A stretch of DNA of 64,000 nt from Pseudoalteromonas sp. MM1 (GCF_030296835.1 NZ_AP027922.1:806001-870000), one strand, 5' to 3'. Positions 8,851-18,443 are shown, counted from the first letter of the stretch. Numbers and translations are program-made. Notes: generated by a model from the letters alone, not told the origin.

Positions 8851-10670
8851 GATACGACTACCTCTCTAAACATGCCGGCATCCATATGGAATAATAAATG
8901 GCAATGCCAAGCCCAGCGCCCTACATCGTGAGGGGTGGTTAAAAAGCTGATTCTTTGTGCGGGTTGAACAGGTATCGTATGACGTCGCACTTGCACATCA
9001 CCTCTCTCGTTTTCTAAATCACTCCACATACCATGCAAATGCATAGGGTGCGTCATCATGGTATCGTTTTGTAAAATAACTCTTAAACGTTGGTTATGCT
9101 TCATATGCACTGGCGTGCTTTTACCAAATTCTAAGCCATCAAATGACCAGCTATAACGCTCCATGTTGCCGGTTAAATGCAGCTCAATTTCAGCTTCAGG
9201 CTCTTGCTGGTTAGTGATCCCTTCAAGTGAATGTAAATCTGCAAGTGTTAAAACACGGCGACCATTTTTACGTAAACCAATACCGGGATCATCAAGGTTT
9301 GTTCTAGGCATATCAACGCGCATATCAACAGAAGCTCCATACTCCGTTTTTGCATGACGCACTTTAGAGCTGGCAACCGCTAATGGGTTTTCAGACATAC
9401 CATGTTTGCTATGATCCATCGCCATTGCACCGTGCCCCATAGCACTATGATCCACTTTTTTAGAGTTCATACTTGACATGCCTGCCATACCAGCCATTGC
9501 AGAATGCTCACCGCCGTGAGTCATATTGCCCATCATATCGGTCATCGTTAACCACTCAACAGGGTCAAGTGCAGGTACTGGCGCATCAATATTAGGCGAG
9601 CTTGATAAAGTTCCTTTTGCGTAACCAGAGCGATCCATACTTTGAGCAAAAATCGTATAGGCATCATTTTTAGGCTCAACAATTACGTCGTAGGTTTCAC
9701 CAGGGCCAAATCTAAATTCATCAACTGTCACTGGTTCAACGTTTTGTCCATCTGCTTGTACAACCGTTAGTTTTAACTCGGGGATTCGTACGTCAAAAAA
9801 AGTATTGCTAGAGCCATTAATGAACCTAAGTCTAATTTTCTCCCCAGCTTTAAACATTCCACGCCAGTTTGCCATTGGCGTACTACCGTTCATTAAAAAA
9901 GTCATTGCTGATGCAGATAAATCAGCTAAGTCTGTAGGGTTCATTCGCATCTGGTTCCACATTTTTCGGCGTTGTAGAGCATTTGAAATATTGCTGCTAG
10001 AAACGTCATCAAAAAACTCTGGAACAGTAGGTTGATTGAAGTTAAATACATCACTCTGTACTTTTAATTTACGGAACAACGCCATAGGGTCATCATCAGT
10101 CCAATCAGATAATTGAATAACATGCTCGTTATCTGCACTAATAATATCGTTTTCTCGCGGCTCAATAATTAATGCACCGTACATGCCTGTCATTTCTTGA
10201 AAACCACTATGTGAGTGATACCAATATGTGCCACTTTGTTGCAGCTTAAATTTATAAACAAAGGTTTCGCCTGGCATAATGCCTTTAAAGCTGATACCTG
10301 GTACGCCATCCATTTGATACGGTAAAATAATGCCATGCCAATGAATTGAACTCGGTACTGATAACTTATTTGTTACTCTAATAGTAACGTCATCGCCTTC
10401 TTTGAGGCGCAAGGTAGGTGCGGGTATAGATCCATTGATAGTTGTTGCCATACGTACTTCGCCAGTAAAGTTAACCGGCGATTCATCTATAACCAGATCA
10501 ATTACTTTGCCGCTAAGTTCGGGTACAGTGCCTGTTATTGTTCCTGCTACTAAAGATGATGCAGCATGCAATACACTCGGAAAAGCAGCAAGTACACCTC
10601 CTGCAATTAAGCCTTGAACAAATCGTCTTCGTGGTGTGCTAACCTGTTGTGATGACTTTTTAAACCCCAT
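8847..10670 (-). CDS. copA: multicopper oxidase CopA (Tat-exported copper resistance protein)
   Basis: The 607-residue protein begins with a Tat signal (RRRF followed by a hydrophobic stretch). Three cupredoxin-like domains follow. Copper ligands are visible as SIHWHGI near residue 108, WYHSHSG near 150, THPMHLHGMW near 542 and WHCHLLFHMDAGM at the C-terminus, so type 1, 2 and 3 sites all look intact. A Met/His-rich insertion around residues 385-430 (MAGMAGMSSMNS, HSAMGHGAMAMDH) is the usual copper-loading region. It oxidises Cu(I) in the periplasm. It is the first gene of the minus-strand operon and follows a palindromic operator. Confidence 0.95.
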   Translation of the reverse strand: MGFKKSSQQVSTPRRRFVQGLIAGGVLAAFPSVLHAASSLVAGTITGTVPELSGKVIDLVIDESPVNFTGEVRMATTINGSIPAPTLRLKEGDDVTIRVTNKLSVPSSIHWHGIILPYQMDGVPGISFKGIMPGETFVYKFKLQQSGTYWYHSHSGFQEMTGMYGALIIEPRENDIISADNEHVIQLSDWTDDDPMALFRKLKVQSDVFNFNQPTVPEFFDDVSSSNISNALQRRKMWNQMRMNPTDLADLSASAMTFLMNGSTPMANWRGMFKAGEKIRLRFINGSSNTFFDVRIPELKLTVVQADGQNVEPVTVDEFRFGPGETYDVIVEPKNDAYTIFAQSMDRSGYAKGTLSSSPNIDAPVPALDPVEWLTMTDMMGNMTHGGEHSAMAGMAGMSSMNSKKVDHSAMGHGAMAMDHSKHGMSENPLAVASSKVRHAKTEYGASVDMRVDMPRTNLDDPGIGLRKNGRRVLTLADLHSLEGITNQQEPEAEIELHLTGNMERYSWSFDGLEFGKSTPVHMKHNQRLRVILQNDTMMTHPMHLHGMWSDLENERGDVQVRRHTIPVQPAQRISFLTTPHDVGRWAWHCHLLFHMDAGMFREVVVS

Positions 10671-10702
10671 TTCCTTACTCCTTCATAGCAGAATATGTAT
10701 TG

Positions 10703-10708
10703 AGTATA
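10703..10708 (-). promoter_or_regulatory. -10 box of the copA operon promoter
   Basis: On the minus strand TATACT lies about 33 bases upstream of the copA start. No good -35 is found at 16-18 bp; that position falls at the edge of the 44-bp palindrome. This arrangement suggests an activator-dependent promoter. Confidence 0.45.
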
Positions 10709-10726
10709 GAAAGTAGACCTGTCTTT

Positions 10727-10770
10727 AACATGACGTGAACATTACAAGGTTGTAATGTTCACGTCATGTT
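10727..10770. promoter_or_regulatory. 44-bp perfect palindrome, probable CusR/CopR-type operator
   Basis: Two perfectly complementary 21-bp arms (10727-10747 and 10750-10770) are separated by GG. The core ATTACAA-N2-TTGTAAT resembles the binding boxes of CusR/CopR-type copper response regulators, but the symmetry extends well beyond a usual box. It lies midway between copA and the response-regulator gene and overlaps the -35 positions of both divergent promoters. Confidence 0.75.
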
Positions 10771-10782
10771 GCTGTAGTCACA

Positions 10783-10788
10783 TATAAT
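10783..10788 (+). promoter_or_regulatory. -10 box of the response-regulator promoter
   Basis: A perfect TATAAT lies 12 bases past the palindrome and 48 bases before the ATG at 10837. At 17-bp spacing the -35 position falls inside the right palindrome arm, so the regulator probably controls its own expression. Confidence 0.5.
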
Positions 10789-10836
10789 GCATACTATTTG
10801 CAGAGGTAATTGTTAGGACTTTAATGAAGGAATTAT

Positions 10837-11523
10837 ATGCGCTTATTAGTTGTTGAAGATGAAGCAAAAACGGGCGATTATTTAAAACAGGGACTAAGTG
10901 AAGCTGGTTTTCAGGTTTCTTTGGCACGTAATGGCCTTGACGGTCATCACCTAGCAATGACCGAATTATTTGATGTAATAATACTTGATGTCATGTTGCC
11001 TGACGTATCAGGTTGGAAAATTTTACAGTCGCTGCGTGAAGCAGATAACAAAACCCCAGTACTTTTTTTATCTGCTCGCGATAGCATAGACGATAGAGTT
11101 AAGGGCCTCGAGCTTGGTGCTGATGACTACTTAATAAAGCCTTTTGCTTTTGCTGAAGTTTTAGCTAGGGTACGCACTCTTATTCGCCGTGGTGCAGCGC
11201 AAACAGTTGACGATATAATGACCGTTGCTGACTTAGAAATGGATATTCCAAAGCGAAAAATACAACGTGCAGGCAAGCGTATTTTATTGAGTAATAAAGA
11301 ATTTAGCTTACTTGAGCTATTGTTACGGCGCGAAGGTGAAGTACTGCCACGTTCGTTAATTGCTTCTCAAGTATGGGATATGAATTTTGATAGCGACACC
11401 AATGTGATTGATGTTGCCATTCGTAGGCTAAGAGCAAAAGTTGATGATGACTTTACTGTTAAATTAATTCATACAGTTCGTGGTATGGGCTATAAATTAG
11501 GGGTTGAAACTGATGGCTATTAA
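10837..11523 (+). CDS. copper-responsive response regulator, OmpR/CusR family
   Basis: The 228-residue protein has a receiver domain (residues 1-115: [14 protein letters not shown], phosphoacceptor in [10 protein letters not shown] near residue 51, lysine in DYLIKPFAF) and an OmpR-type winged helix (residues 130-225, ending [16 protein letters not shown] and TVRGMGYKL). The close match to heavy-metal regulators of the CusR/CopR/IrlR group, with divergent copA and the palindrome between, makes copper control likely. The downstream kinase gene overlaps its 3' end. Confidence 0.92.
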   Translation: MRLLVVEDEAKTGDYLKQGLSEAGFQVSLARNGLDGHHLAMTELFDVIILDVMLPDVSGWKILQSLREADNKTPVLFLSARDSIDDRVKGLELGADDYLIKPFAFAEVLARVRTLIRRGAAQTVDDIMTVADLEMDIPKRKIQRAGKRILLSNKEFSLLELLLRREGEVLPRSLIASQVWDMNFDSDTNVIDVAIRRLRAKVDDDFTVKLIHTVRGMGYKLGVETDGY

Positions 11524-12910
11524 GTCACGGCCTTTATCACTTACGATGCGTGTAGTGTTGTTTGTAGCTGTTACCGTTATTGCGTGCTTAACTTTAGTTG
11601 CTTCTTTAATAAATAGTTCGATAAAACATCATTTTTTCCAGCAAGATAGTAGTGAGCTACATGTTATTAATCAATCTATTGAATTAGTTTTAACACAACA
11701 ATATCAATCAAACCTAAAGCTTAAAAATGAATTATCTAACGCTGTTGCGGGTCATCATGGTGTTTACTATCAGGTAAATACCGCAAAAGGAGAACTCATT
11801 TTTCAAAGCTCTGAACGAGATTTCAGTGATTTCGTAATGAGTGCTAAGGCTTCAACTGGCTTTAACCGTAACAATATTGTCTCATGGCAAAATGATACTC
11901 ATACCTACCGAGCTCTGGTGAGTAATTTAAGTACTGAGCAACAGCAATACAAAATTACTACAGCGATAGACATGAGCTTTCATTTACACTTTCTCAATCA
12001 ATTTCAGCAAAGCCTTTGGGCTATTATGTTTGGTTCAGCGGTACTCATTTTATTGGTGGTTTGGTTTGCTATACATCAAGGATTAAACCCTTTACGAGGT
12101 TTAAGCCAGAAAATGCATGATATCCAAACTAATAAAATGGATGTAAGGCTTGATGAAAATAAAGTGCCTATTGAGCTTGTTAATATGGTGCAGTCGTTTA
12201 ACTCAATGCTCGACAGGCTCCAAGGTGAATTTATTCGCTTATCAAATTTTTCTAGTGATATTGCTCATGAACTACGTACCCCTCTAACAAATATAATTAC
12301 TCAAACACAGGTTGGATTATCTAAAAAAAGGCAGTTGGAAGAGTATCAAGAGCTCTTGTTTTCTAATTTAGAAGAGCTCGAACGATTAACTAAAATGGTT
12401 AGTGATATGCTTTGGCTCGCAAAAACTCAGAATGGGCTAATTAAACCGGTTCAGAACACTTTAAAAAGCCATGATGAAATTGAAGCGTTATTTGAATATT
12501 TTGATGCTTTGGCTGAAGACTCATTGATTGCATTTAATAAAAAAGGTCAAAACCTTTGCTTTTATTGTGACAAATTACACTTTCGACAATTACTATCAAA
12601 CTTACTATCTAATGCAATTAGGTACGCACCAAAAGGTTCAACAATCACAGTAAATAGTGAAATGTTCAGCGATGAAAAAATATGCATTTCAGTAATTAAT
12701 ACAGGGGAGAGAATACCTTCTGAGCATTTACCTTATTTATTTGATCGCTTTTATCGACCTGATAAGTCGCGCCAACGACATAGCGACGGAGCAGGTTTAG
12801 GGCTTGCAATAGTCAAAGCGCTAGCACAAGCAAACGATGGAGAGATAGAGGTCTGTTCAAATACTCAAACTACCAGTTTTAAAGTTTATTTAAATTTAGT
12901 TAAAAGCTAA
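11513..12910 (+). CDS. copper-sensing histidine kinase, CusS family
   Basis: Starting at ATG 11513, which overlaps the regulator stop by 11 bp, the protein is 465 residues. A TTG three codons upstream is less likely. It has a membrane segment near residues 12-35, a periplasmic sensor region to about 155, a second membrane segment near 165-187 and a HAMP region. The H-box is [15 protein letters not shown] around residue 255 and the ATPase domain shows [11 protein letters not shown] and [11 protein letters not shown]. The layout is that of heavy-metal sensor kinases (CusS/IrlS). It should phosphorylate the adjacent regulator on periplasmic copper. Confidence 0.9.
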   Translation: MAIKSRPLSLTMRVVLFVAVTVIACLTLVASLINSSIKHHFFQQDSSELHVINQSIELVLTQQYQSNLKLKNELSNAVAGHHGVYYQVNTAKGELIFQSSERDFSDFVMSAKASTGFNRNNIVSWQNDTHTYRALVSNLSTEQQQYKITTAIDMSFHLHFLNQFQQSLWAIMFGSAVLILLVVWFAIHQGLNPLRGLSQKMHDIQTNKMDVRLDENKVPIELVNMVQSFNSMLDRLQGEFIRLSNFSSDIAHELRTPLTNIITQTQVGLSKKRQLEEYQELLFSNLEELERLTKMVSDMLWLAKTQNGLIKPVQNTLKSHDEIEALFEYFDALAEDSLIAFNKKGQNLCFYCDKLHFRQLLSNLLSNAIRYAPKGSTITVNSEMFSDEKICISVINTGERIPSEHLPYLFDRFYRPDKSRQRHSDGAGLGLAIVKALAQANDGEIEVCSNTQTTSFKVYLNLVKS

Positions 12911-13092
12911 TTATTAAAATCGATAACTCAATGTTTGCTTGTAGCTCTTCGGTTAAGTATAGCGAAGTGCCATCCGGCACAGTAAAATATCTTACTTTAT
13001 GATCAATATTTTTTGCAGTTGAGAGGCTCAGGGCGTGGAATTGCCTTTCAGGTTTAACTCGTTTCTGCCCCAAAATGAGTTGGTAGCCAATA
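12900..13092 (-). pseudogene. possible gene remnant with no start codon
   Basis: On the minus strand a frame of about 64 codons is open from an upstream TGA near 13093-13095 to a TAA at 12900, overlapping the kinase 3' end tail to tail. Part of the translation reads KVRYFTVPDGTSLYLTEEL, which has protein-like composition. It has no ATG or convincing start, and I do not recognise the family. It could be the 3' remnant of a lost gene or chance coding. Confidence 0.2.
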
Positions 13093-13129
13093 TATCAGCG
13101 ATTAGAACAAATAATGGATTCTATATTAC

Positions 13130-14047
13130 TTAGTGACGAATATTTTCAGTTCGATACTCTGAAGGCGTCATACCAACTTTATTTTTGAACAACCTAGAAA
13201 AGTATTGCGGGTATTCAAAACCAAGCGAGTAAGCAATGGTTGCCACCGAATCCTTGCTTGAAAGTAAGCGATCTTTTGATTTCTCAATCAGCGCATAATG
13301 AATCCAATCTTTGGTTGTTTTACCTGTTTCCGCCTTTAAGGCGTCACTTAGATAGCGACTGGTCATATTCATGCCTTGCGCTAACTCTTCCACCTCAGGG
13401 ATTGACGCAGACTCTTGAATTACAGCGTCTAAGCGAGCATCTAAAAGCTTTGAAAACCGATCGTATATTGAGGTGTTGGCCTCTTTACGCATCATAAATT
13501 GGCGGTGATAGTAGCGGTTGACGTACATTAGCAAGGTACTAATTTGCGATAGGATAAGATCCTTACTGAATGCATCTAAACTGTTGTTGTTTTCAGCCTC
13601 AAGCGCATCAAACATCGCGACCATATGTTGCTCTTCTTTTGGTGAAAGGTGTAAAGCTTCGTTAACCGAATAATTGAAAAGTTGATATTGCTTAAGTTCG
13701 TCTTGCAGCTTGTGACCACGGATATAATCGGGGTGAAAGCAGATGGTTCGAGCAACGGAGTCAATGATTATACCGCTGGCAGTAAGCTCTTGGCCGGGAG
13801 CAATAAACAGCATTGTTCCACTTGAACAGTCGTATTGGGTGCGACCGTACATGACCTCGCCTGATGTGATGTTTTTGAACGATATCGCGTAGAAACTAGT
13901 GGTGAGTGAGATGCTCTCACCGCTGAGTAATTGATTGTCATCACTGTTGGGATTTAGTTTCATAACATCAACTAAAGGGTGCTCGGGTGGGCGTATACCG
14001 AGAACAGCATTGAGTTGTTTAATGGTATCAAAATGGAAGTGTTTCAT
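13130..14047 (-). CDS. AraC family transcriptional regulator
   Basis: The 305-residue protein has an N-terminal cupin-like sensing region (to about residue 170) and a C-terminal AraC/XylS double helix-turn-helix. The second one is clear: SVATIAYSLGFEYPQYFSRLF then KVGMTPSEYR near residues 265-300. The first HTH lies around VEELAQGMNMTSRYLSDAL. It is divergent from the SDR gene across a region with strong nested palindromes, so it probably regulates that gene. The effector is unknown. Confidence 0.9.
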   Translation of the reverse strand: MKHFHFDTIKQLNAVLGIRPPEHPLVDVMKLNPNSDDNQLLSGESISLTTSFYAISFKNITSGEVMYGRTQYDCSSGTMLFIAPGQELTASGIIIDSVARTICFHPDYIRGHKLQDELKQYQLFNYSVNEALHLSPKEEQHMVAMFDALEAENNNSLDAFSKDLILSQISTLLMYVNRYYHRQFMMRKEANTSIYDRFSKLLDARLDAVIQESASIPEVEELAQGMNMTSRYLSDALKAETGKTTKDWIHYALIEKSKDRLLSSKDSVATIAYSLGFEYPQYFSRLFKNKVGMTPSEYRTENIRH

Positions 14048-14125
14048 TGTTTAACCTTATCGTACAACCTTTAGCGATATTTACTTAGCTCATACCCATA
14101 TTGTGGCCTAGTTGAATAGAAAATT

Positions 14126-14214
14126 CAGTGCACAAATTAACTTTAAGTGTATACAAAAATTCGAAGCGGTTCGATTTGTTATTATGTATACAACTCTTGC
14201 AGATTTGTGCACTG
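14126..14214. promoter_or_regulatory. nested inverted repeat between araC-type and SDR genes
   Basis: Perfect 12-bp outer arms CAGTGCACAAAT (14126-14137) and ATTTGTGCACTG (14203-14214) enclose further partial symmetry: GTATACA and TGTATAC, and a central TCGAA-GCGG-TTCGA hairpin (14161-14175). This 89-bp region sits between the divergent regulator and dehydrogenase and is a plausible AraC-type operator, or alternatively a leftover of a mobile element end. Confidence 0.5.
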
Positions 14215-14338
14215 CTACTTTTGGTCATGTCTCTTAATATTACTCTATCGATTATGAAGCCCTTCGAATTTAACTGCATTTTGCTCAAGGCTTTGTTTCT
14301 AAGTAGCCCAACCATCTAAAAAATGAGGAATAAAGTTC

Positions 14339-15229
14339 ATGGCAAATAAACCTTGGAGTGCTGACGATATACCTACTCAACAAGGCAGGATTTCAGTTGT
14401 GACAGGATCAACCAGCGGGGTAGGAAAGGAAACTGCTAGGGTGCTAGCAAAAAAACAATCGACGGTAGTACTTGCGGTTAGAAATGTATCAAAAGGTGAG
14501 AAGGTAGCTGCGGAAATTCGAGCAGACTACCCAGACACTGACATTTCGGTTATGCAGCTGGACCTTTCCAGTCTTCGCTCAATTCAAGCGTTTAGTTCAC
14601 AGTTTTTAGCAACTTTCGACAGCCTTGATTTACTGATCAACAACGCAGGAGTAGCGTGCCCGTATGCCAAGACTGATGACGGATTTGAAATTTTGATGGG
14701 GACGAATCACCTAGGTCACTTTGCATTGGTCGGCCATTTACTTGAGACTCTCAAGAAGACACCGAACTCCCGTGTGGTGGTAGTTTCTGCTGGCGCACAT
14801 AAGGCCTCGAAGATTGATTTGGATGATTTGAACTGGGAAAAGCGAAAATACAGTAATTTTATGGCGTACGCAGATAGCAAACTGGCGAATCTCTACTTTG
14901 CCTATGAGCTGAAAAGACGGCTCGAACCAGAAGGTGACAACCCTATAGTTACAGCAGCTCATCCGGGATGGACGACGTCGGAACTTCAGCGTGGCGTGGT
15001 GAAATTTTTAAATATCTTTTTCGGCCAGAGTAAAGAAATGGGAGCACTACCAACACTACGAGCTGCAACAGACGAAAGTGCATCTTCGGGTGATTTCTTC
15101 GGCCCACAGGATTTCTTTGAACTACATGGCGCACCCATCAAGGTAGAATCAAGCAAGCAGTCACATGATATCGTAGCTGCGCGAAAGCTTTGGACGCTAT
15201 CTGAAGAATTAACAGGAATAAACTATTAA
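14339..15229 (+). CDS. short-chain dehydrogenase/reductase (retinol-dehydrogenase-like)
   Basis: The 296-residue protein is a classical SDR. It has the cofactor motif VTGSTSGVGKETA near residue 21 (TGxxxGxG), LDLSSLRSI, the structural NNAG near residue 101, the active-site Ser region VVVVSAGAH and YADSKLAN (YxxxK) near residue 177. The overall pattern matches the retinol dehydrogenase/WWOX/protochlorophyllide reductase-like group, which uses NADP(H). The substrate is unknown. A DUF4345 membrane protein gene follows 44 bp downstream. The flanking AraC regulator probably controls it. Confidence 0.88.
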   Translation: MANKPWSADDIPTQQGRISVVTGSTSGVGKETARVLAKKQSTVVLAVRNVSKGEKVAAEIRADYPDTDISVMQLDLSSLRSIQAFSSQFLATFDSLDLLINNAGVACPYAKTDDGFEILMGTNHLGHFALVGHLLETLKKTPNSRVVVVSAGAHKASKIDLDDLNWEKRKYSNFMAYADSKLANLYFAYELKRRLEPEGDNPIVTAAHPGWTTSELQRGVVKFLNIFFGQSKEMGALPTLRAATDESASSGDFFGPQDFFELHGAPIKVESSKQSHDIVAARKLWTLSEELTGINY

Positions 15230-15273
15230 CCCATGATACAGGAACATTGCGCTAAGTATGTTTAAGGATTTTT

Positions 15274-15639
15274 ATGGATAGTAAAATAGTTTTACAGGTG
15301 GTGGGTTTTATCATTGTATTACTAGGGGGGATTCTCAGCTATAACCCTGAGCTAGTTAGTAATAAATCCATCCCTGAGGATGCCTTCCAAGCTGTTGAAA
15401 GAAGAGTCCGATGGGGCTTTCTAATGGGGGCGGGGATGCTGCTCATCTTTCATCATCAAATCACCCCATATTTTTTTACTGTTGCAGCACTAGGCATGAC
15501 ATTAACATTAGGGGCGCTAATTTCGCGCGTAATGGGAATTTTCCTTGATGGTTCCGTACCAAGGCATTGGATGTGGGTTGCTGTTGAGCTAGTAATGGTC
15601 ATTGGTTTCGGAATTTGGTATGTAAAGCAACGCATATAA
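15274..15639 (+). CDS. DUF4345 family small membrane protein
   Basis: The 121-residue protein has about four hydrophobic segments (VLQVVGFIIVLLGGIL, GFLMGAGMLLIFHH, a central segment, and VELVMVIGFGIWYV). A conserved-looking RRVRWGFLMGAG loop fits DUF4345, a family of unknown function. It is in line with the SDR gene and possibly co-transcribed. Confidence 0.65.
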   Translation: MDSKIVLQVVGFIIVLLGGILSYNPELVSNKSIPEDAFQAVERRVRWGFLMGAGMLLIFHHQITPYFFTVAALGMTLTLGALISRVMGIFLDGSVPRHWMWVAVELVMVIGFGIWYVKQRI

Positions 15640-15702
15640 TCAGTTGATTGTCCATAACTAAGCTAATTGATTTCTACGCAGTCAAACATTGTGATACTTA
15701 AA

Positions 15703-15745
15703 GTAATGCGTTCAACCCTCATGCAAAAGATTTGAACCGCATTAC
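15703..15745. terminator. inverted repeat between convergent DUF4345 and tyrS genes
   Basis: GTAATGCGTTCAA pairs with TTGAACCGCATTAC with one bulged base, forming a stem of about 13 bp across a 16-base loop. There is no T-run, so termination is uncertain, but its position between convergent genes suits a bidirectional stop. Confidence 0.4.
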
Positions 15746-15759
15746 CTGTATTTGCAAGT

Positions 15760-17010
15760 TTATTTGCGTTTGACTAAGCAAAAATGCTTCTTACCGCGCT
15801 GAATTAACCAGTATTCATCAAATAGTGGAAATCCAAGTTGGGAGTTGTCAGATGTTATTTTTTCACCGTTTACACTAATAGCATTATTTTCGACTAGATC
15901 TCTGGCGGTGCGCTTTGATTTAGCTAACCCTGATTCGACCAACAGTTCTTGAATGCCTTGCTGGGAGCTTTCGATGCTTGGAATACCATCTAACTCAAGC
16001 TGTTTGAGTTCATTATAACTCAGCTTCACGACACTACCTGTGAACAATGCTTGCGTAATACGCTCTGCGCTGAGTAGCCCTGATTCACCATGAACAAAAC
16101 GCGTCATATTCTGCGCTAAAATCTTTTGAGCTTCGGGTTTGCCGTTTCGGGTTTTATCCTGCAATTCTATCTTCTCGATCTCATCACAAGACAAGAATGT
16201 GTAGTATCGCAGAAGGTTATAAACATCGGTGTCCTCAGTGGATAACCAGAACTGGTAAAACATATATGGTGATGTTTTTTCTGGTGCAAGCCAAACGGCT
16301 CCACCTTCTGTTTTACCAAATTTAGTACCGTCAGATTTAGTTATTAAAGGTAAGGTTAAACCAAATACTTGCTTCCCATTTTGACGACGAGTTAGATCAA
16401 TACCACTGACAATATTTCCCCATTGGTCATTACCACCAATTTGTAAACTACAACCATAGTTTCGATTAAGCACTGCAAAATCATAGGACTGGAGTAAACT
16501 GTAACTAAATTCTGTAAATGAAATGCCTTGATCAGGCCTTTGCAACCGTTGCTTTACAGACTCTCGGCTGATCATATTGTTGACTGAAAAATGCTTACCA
16601 ATATCACGAAAAAAATCGATGACATTAATATCTCTCATCCAGTCTGAGTTATTGACGATAGTCATGGGCTTGCTTAAATGAGGAGCTAACAACAGCTCAA
16701 TTTGAGTAGTAAGATCTTTGACCCAACCAGATACAGTTTCTTCATTATTCAAACTGCGCTCTACGGCTTTGAAAGATGGGTCGCCAATCATTCCCGTCGC
16801 ACCACCAATAAGCGCTAATGTTTGATGTCCAGCATCTTGAAAACGTTTGAGCATAATGAGCGGGACTAAATGTCCAATATGAAGGCTACCTGCGGTGGGA
16901 TCGAAACCGCAGTAAACTGTTTGCGGCTGGCTAAGTTTTTGCTGTATCTGATCTAAATCACTGGCTTGAGCAATTAATCCGCGCGTCTGTAGTTCCTGAG
17001 TAAATGTCAT
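15760..17010 (-). CDS. tyrS: tyrosyl-tRNA synthetase
   Basis: This 416-residue class I synthetase charges tRNA-Tyr. The adenylate-binding HIGH motif is literal ([10 protein letters not shown] near residue 45), and the KMSKS equivalent is KFGKT ([13 protein letters not shown] near residue 231). [10 protein letters not shown] and [17 protein letters not shown] form the tyrosine pocket. The C-terminal S4 RNA-binding domain ([18 protein letters not shown]) is complete. It resembles the E. coli-type enzyme (424 residues). The setting is unusual: it lies 90 bp downstream of a LuxR-type regulator and beside an AraC/SDR block, away from translation genes, so it may be a second, accessory copy. Confidence 0.93.
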   Translation of the reverse strand: MTFTQELQTRGLIAQASDLDQIQQKLSQPQTVYCGFDPTAGSLHIGHLVPLIMLKRFQDAGHQTLALIGGATGMIGDPSFKAVERSLNNEETVSGWVKDLTTQIELLLAPHLSKPMTIVNNSDWMRDINVIDFFRDIGKHFSVNNMISRESVKQRLQRPDQGISFTEFSYSLLQSYDFAVLNRNYGCSLQIGGNDQWGNIVSGIDLTRRQNGKQVFGLTLPLITKSDGTKFGKTEGGAVWLAPEKTSPYMFYQFWLSTEDTDVYNLLRYYTFLSCDEIEKIELQDKTRNGKPEAQKILAQNMTRFVHGESGLLSAERITQALFTGSVVKLSYNELKQLELDGIPSIESSQQGIQELLVESGLAKSKRTARDLVENNAISVNGEKITSDNSQLGFPLFDEYWLIQRGKKHFCLVKRK

Positions 17011-17074
17011 CTATAGAGTCTTATCTTATGAAAAATGTGATGTACAGATTACGAATAGAAGCTAATGCGCGATA

Positions 17075-17090
17075 TATCCCTAAAGGGATA
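17075..17090. other. small hairpin between luxR-type gene and tyrS
   Basis: TATCCC-TAAA-GGGATA forms a perfect 6-bp hairpin just past the LuxR-type stop codon. It could affect read-through into tyrS. No T-run follows on the minus strand, so it is not a standard terminator. Confidence 0.3.
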
Positions 17091-17100
17091 ATAGGTTAAT

Positions 17101-17901
17101 TTAGTGGGTAATAATATGGTTGAGGAAAACTTGGAAAAGTTCACTGAGGGATGCCACTTGCAATTGAGCATAGATACGTTTTCGGTGATTTTTTACTGTA
17201 CCCTCTGTAATGCCTAACTGTTTTGCTAACTCTTTAGTATCGAGCCCCTGTACTATTAAACAGGCGATTTGTTTCTCTCTGGTTGAAAGCAAATCATTGC
17301 CAAAAGTATACAGAGCATTCTCGATGAACTCACGCCTTTTTACTGAGTAAGACTCAGGAGAAAAAACTGGTTCTGCAAGAAGGAATTCAGTTTGTTGCCA
17401 GTGTTGTCGGCATAATGATTGAATGATTGCGAAATATGATTTTAATGCTTCAACATTTAATGACGAAAATGTATTTTCTGCCTGAGTACACCCTAAATAG
17501 ATAACGACCCAGCGGGTTGCTTCAACTTTAATGAGAATACTTAACTCATCTTTCCAGCCTGTTTGTAGGTAAAATTGATTACAATATGTTTGATAATCCA
17601 TACCGCATTGGACTACGTCTTTTAATGAAAAAACACCTTGCTGTTCATCAATGGTGAGCATTTTGTAGAATGGATCATCTTGAAATGCAGAAGTGAGGTA
17701 ACGATCGAAGAGTAATTCTCGGTTATTTTCAATGGAATCGTAAAGATAAATAGGGTGCTTGCCTTTACGCATACCGAGGATCACAGCACAGTCATACGTC
17801 AGTATCGAATCGATTAGGGACATTAATTTAGATGTAAAACTCGTTGATTTTATAGAGGAAATAGCCTCAGCGAGTAGATTATTAAATTGTGATTCAGACA
17901 T
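17101..17901 (-). CDS. LuxR family transcriptional regulator
   Basis: The 266-residue protein ends in a clear LuxR/GerE helix-turn-helix (LSTREKQIACLIVQGLDTKE, then LGITEGTVKNHRKRIYAQL, residues about 200-260). The N-terminal 180 residues contain aromatic and acidic residues compatible with a small sensing fold (GAF/autoinducer-like), but the residues diagnostic for acyl-homoserine-lactone binding cannot be asserted. It is the gene immediately upstream of tyrS on the same strand. That linkage suggests it controls, or is transcribed with, the synthetase. Confidence 0.85.
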   Translation of the reverse strand: MSESQFNNLLAEAISSIKSTSFTSKLMSLIDSILTYDCAVILGMRKGKHPIYLYDSIENNRELLFDRYLTSAFQDDPFYKMLTIDEQQGVFSLKDVVQCGMDYQTYCNQFYLQTGWKDELSILIKVEATRWVVIYLGCTQAENTFSSLNVEALKSYFAIIQSLCRQHWQQTEFLLAEPVFSPESYSVKRREFIENALYTFGNDLLSTREKQIACLIVQGLDTKELAKQLGITEGTVKNHRKRIYAQLQVASLSELFQVFLNHIITH

Positions 17902-18249
17902 ATCGTATTGGCCGAATTATAAAGACCGTTAGCATAACGTAATTACCTAACTTGCTCAAAGCTAAGCCATTTTAATTTTGCACGTCAACTATCGTGATAA
18001 AAGATGTGGCATCCGAAAAGTTGCTTCCCATAAAGCCAGTATCAATCTCCCGGTGAATTTATTAGTAAATACTTATGAAATTATGACTATGCTAATAAGC
18101 AGCAATCGAGGGTAGCATTTCACTTTAAACACGTCGTAAATATGATTTGCCTTACTAGATGTAATCTGTAACTAGCTAATTTAGAAAAGTGACTGACACG
18201 TTTTTGCCCACAAACGAGTTTACCGACCGTTTGCTCATCATTCTTACCT

Positions 18250-18272
18250 GCCTAGCCTAGCCTAGCCTAGCC
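18250..18272. repeat. CCTAG pentanucleotide tandem repeat
   Basis: GCCTAG-type units repeat in perfect register four times with a partial fifth. It is short and non-coding; no regulatory role is visible. Confidence 0.8.
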
Positions 18273-18411
18273 ATCTGAACTCTAACTAAGTATCAGTTTT
18301 TACATATCAATTGTCAGCTTTGTTTTAATTTTCTCACTGTGTTTATGGCTTTAAATACACTTGTAGGGTGGGTCTATTAGTGCATAAAACCATGCAGATT
18401 CACCCATAAAA

Positions 18412-18443
18412 AAGCCTAAAAGTGATTGCTCACCCTTAGGCTT
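18412..18443 (-). terminator. rho-independent terminator of the aldehyde dehydrogenase gene
   Basis: On the minus strand AAGCCTAA...TTAGGCTT forms a stem (with an inner AGTGA/TCAC pairing) followed by a run of six T. It lies 65 bp past the dehydrogenase stop codon. Confidence 0.7.

Noticed and set aside
17011..17100. T-box leader for tyrS
   Set aside because: The region has only a small hairpin and no T-box consensus, and such leaders are typical of Firmicutes.
18250..18272. CRISPR-like repeat
   Set aside because: The unit is a 5-bp tandem repeat without spacers.
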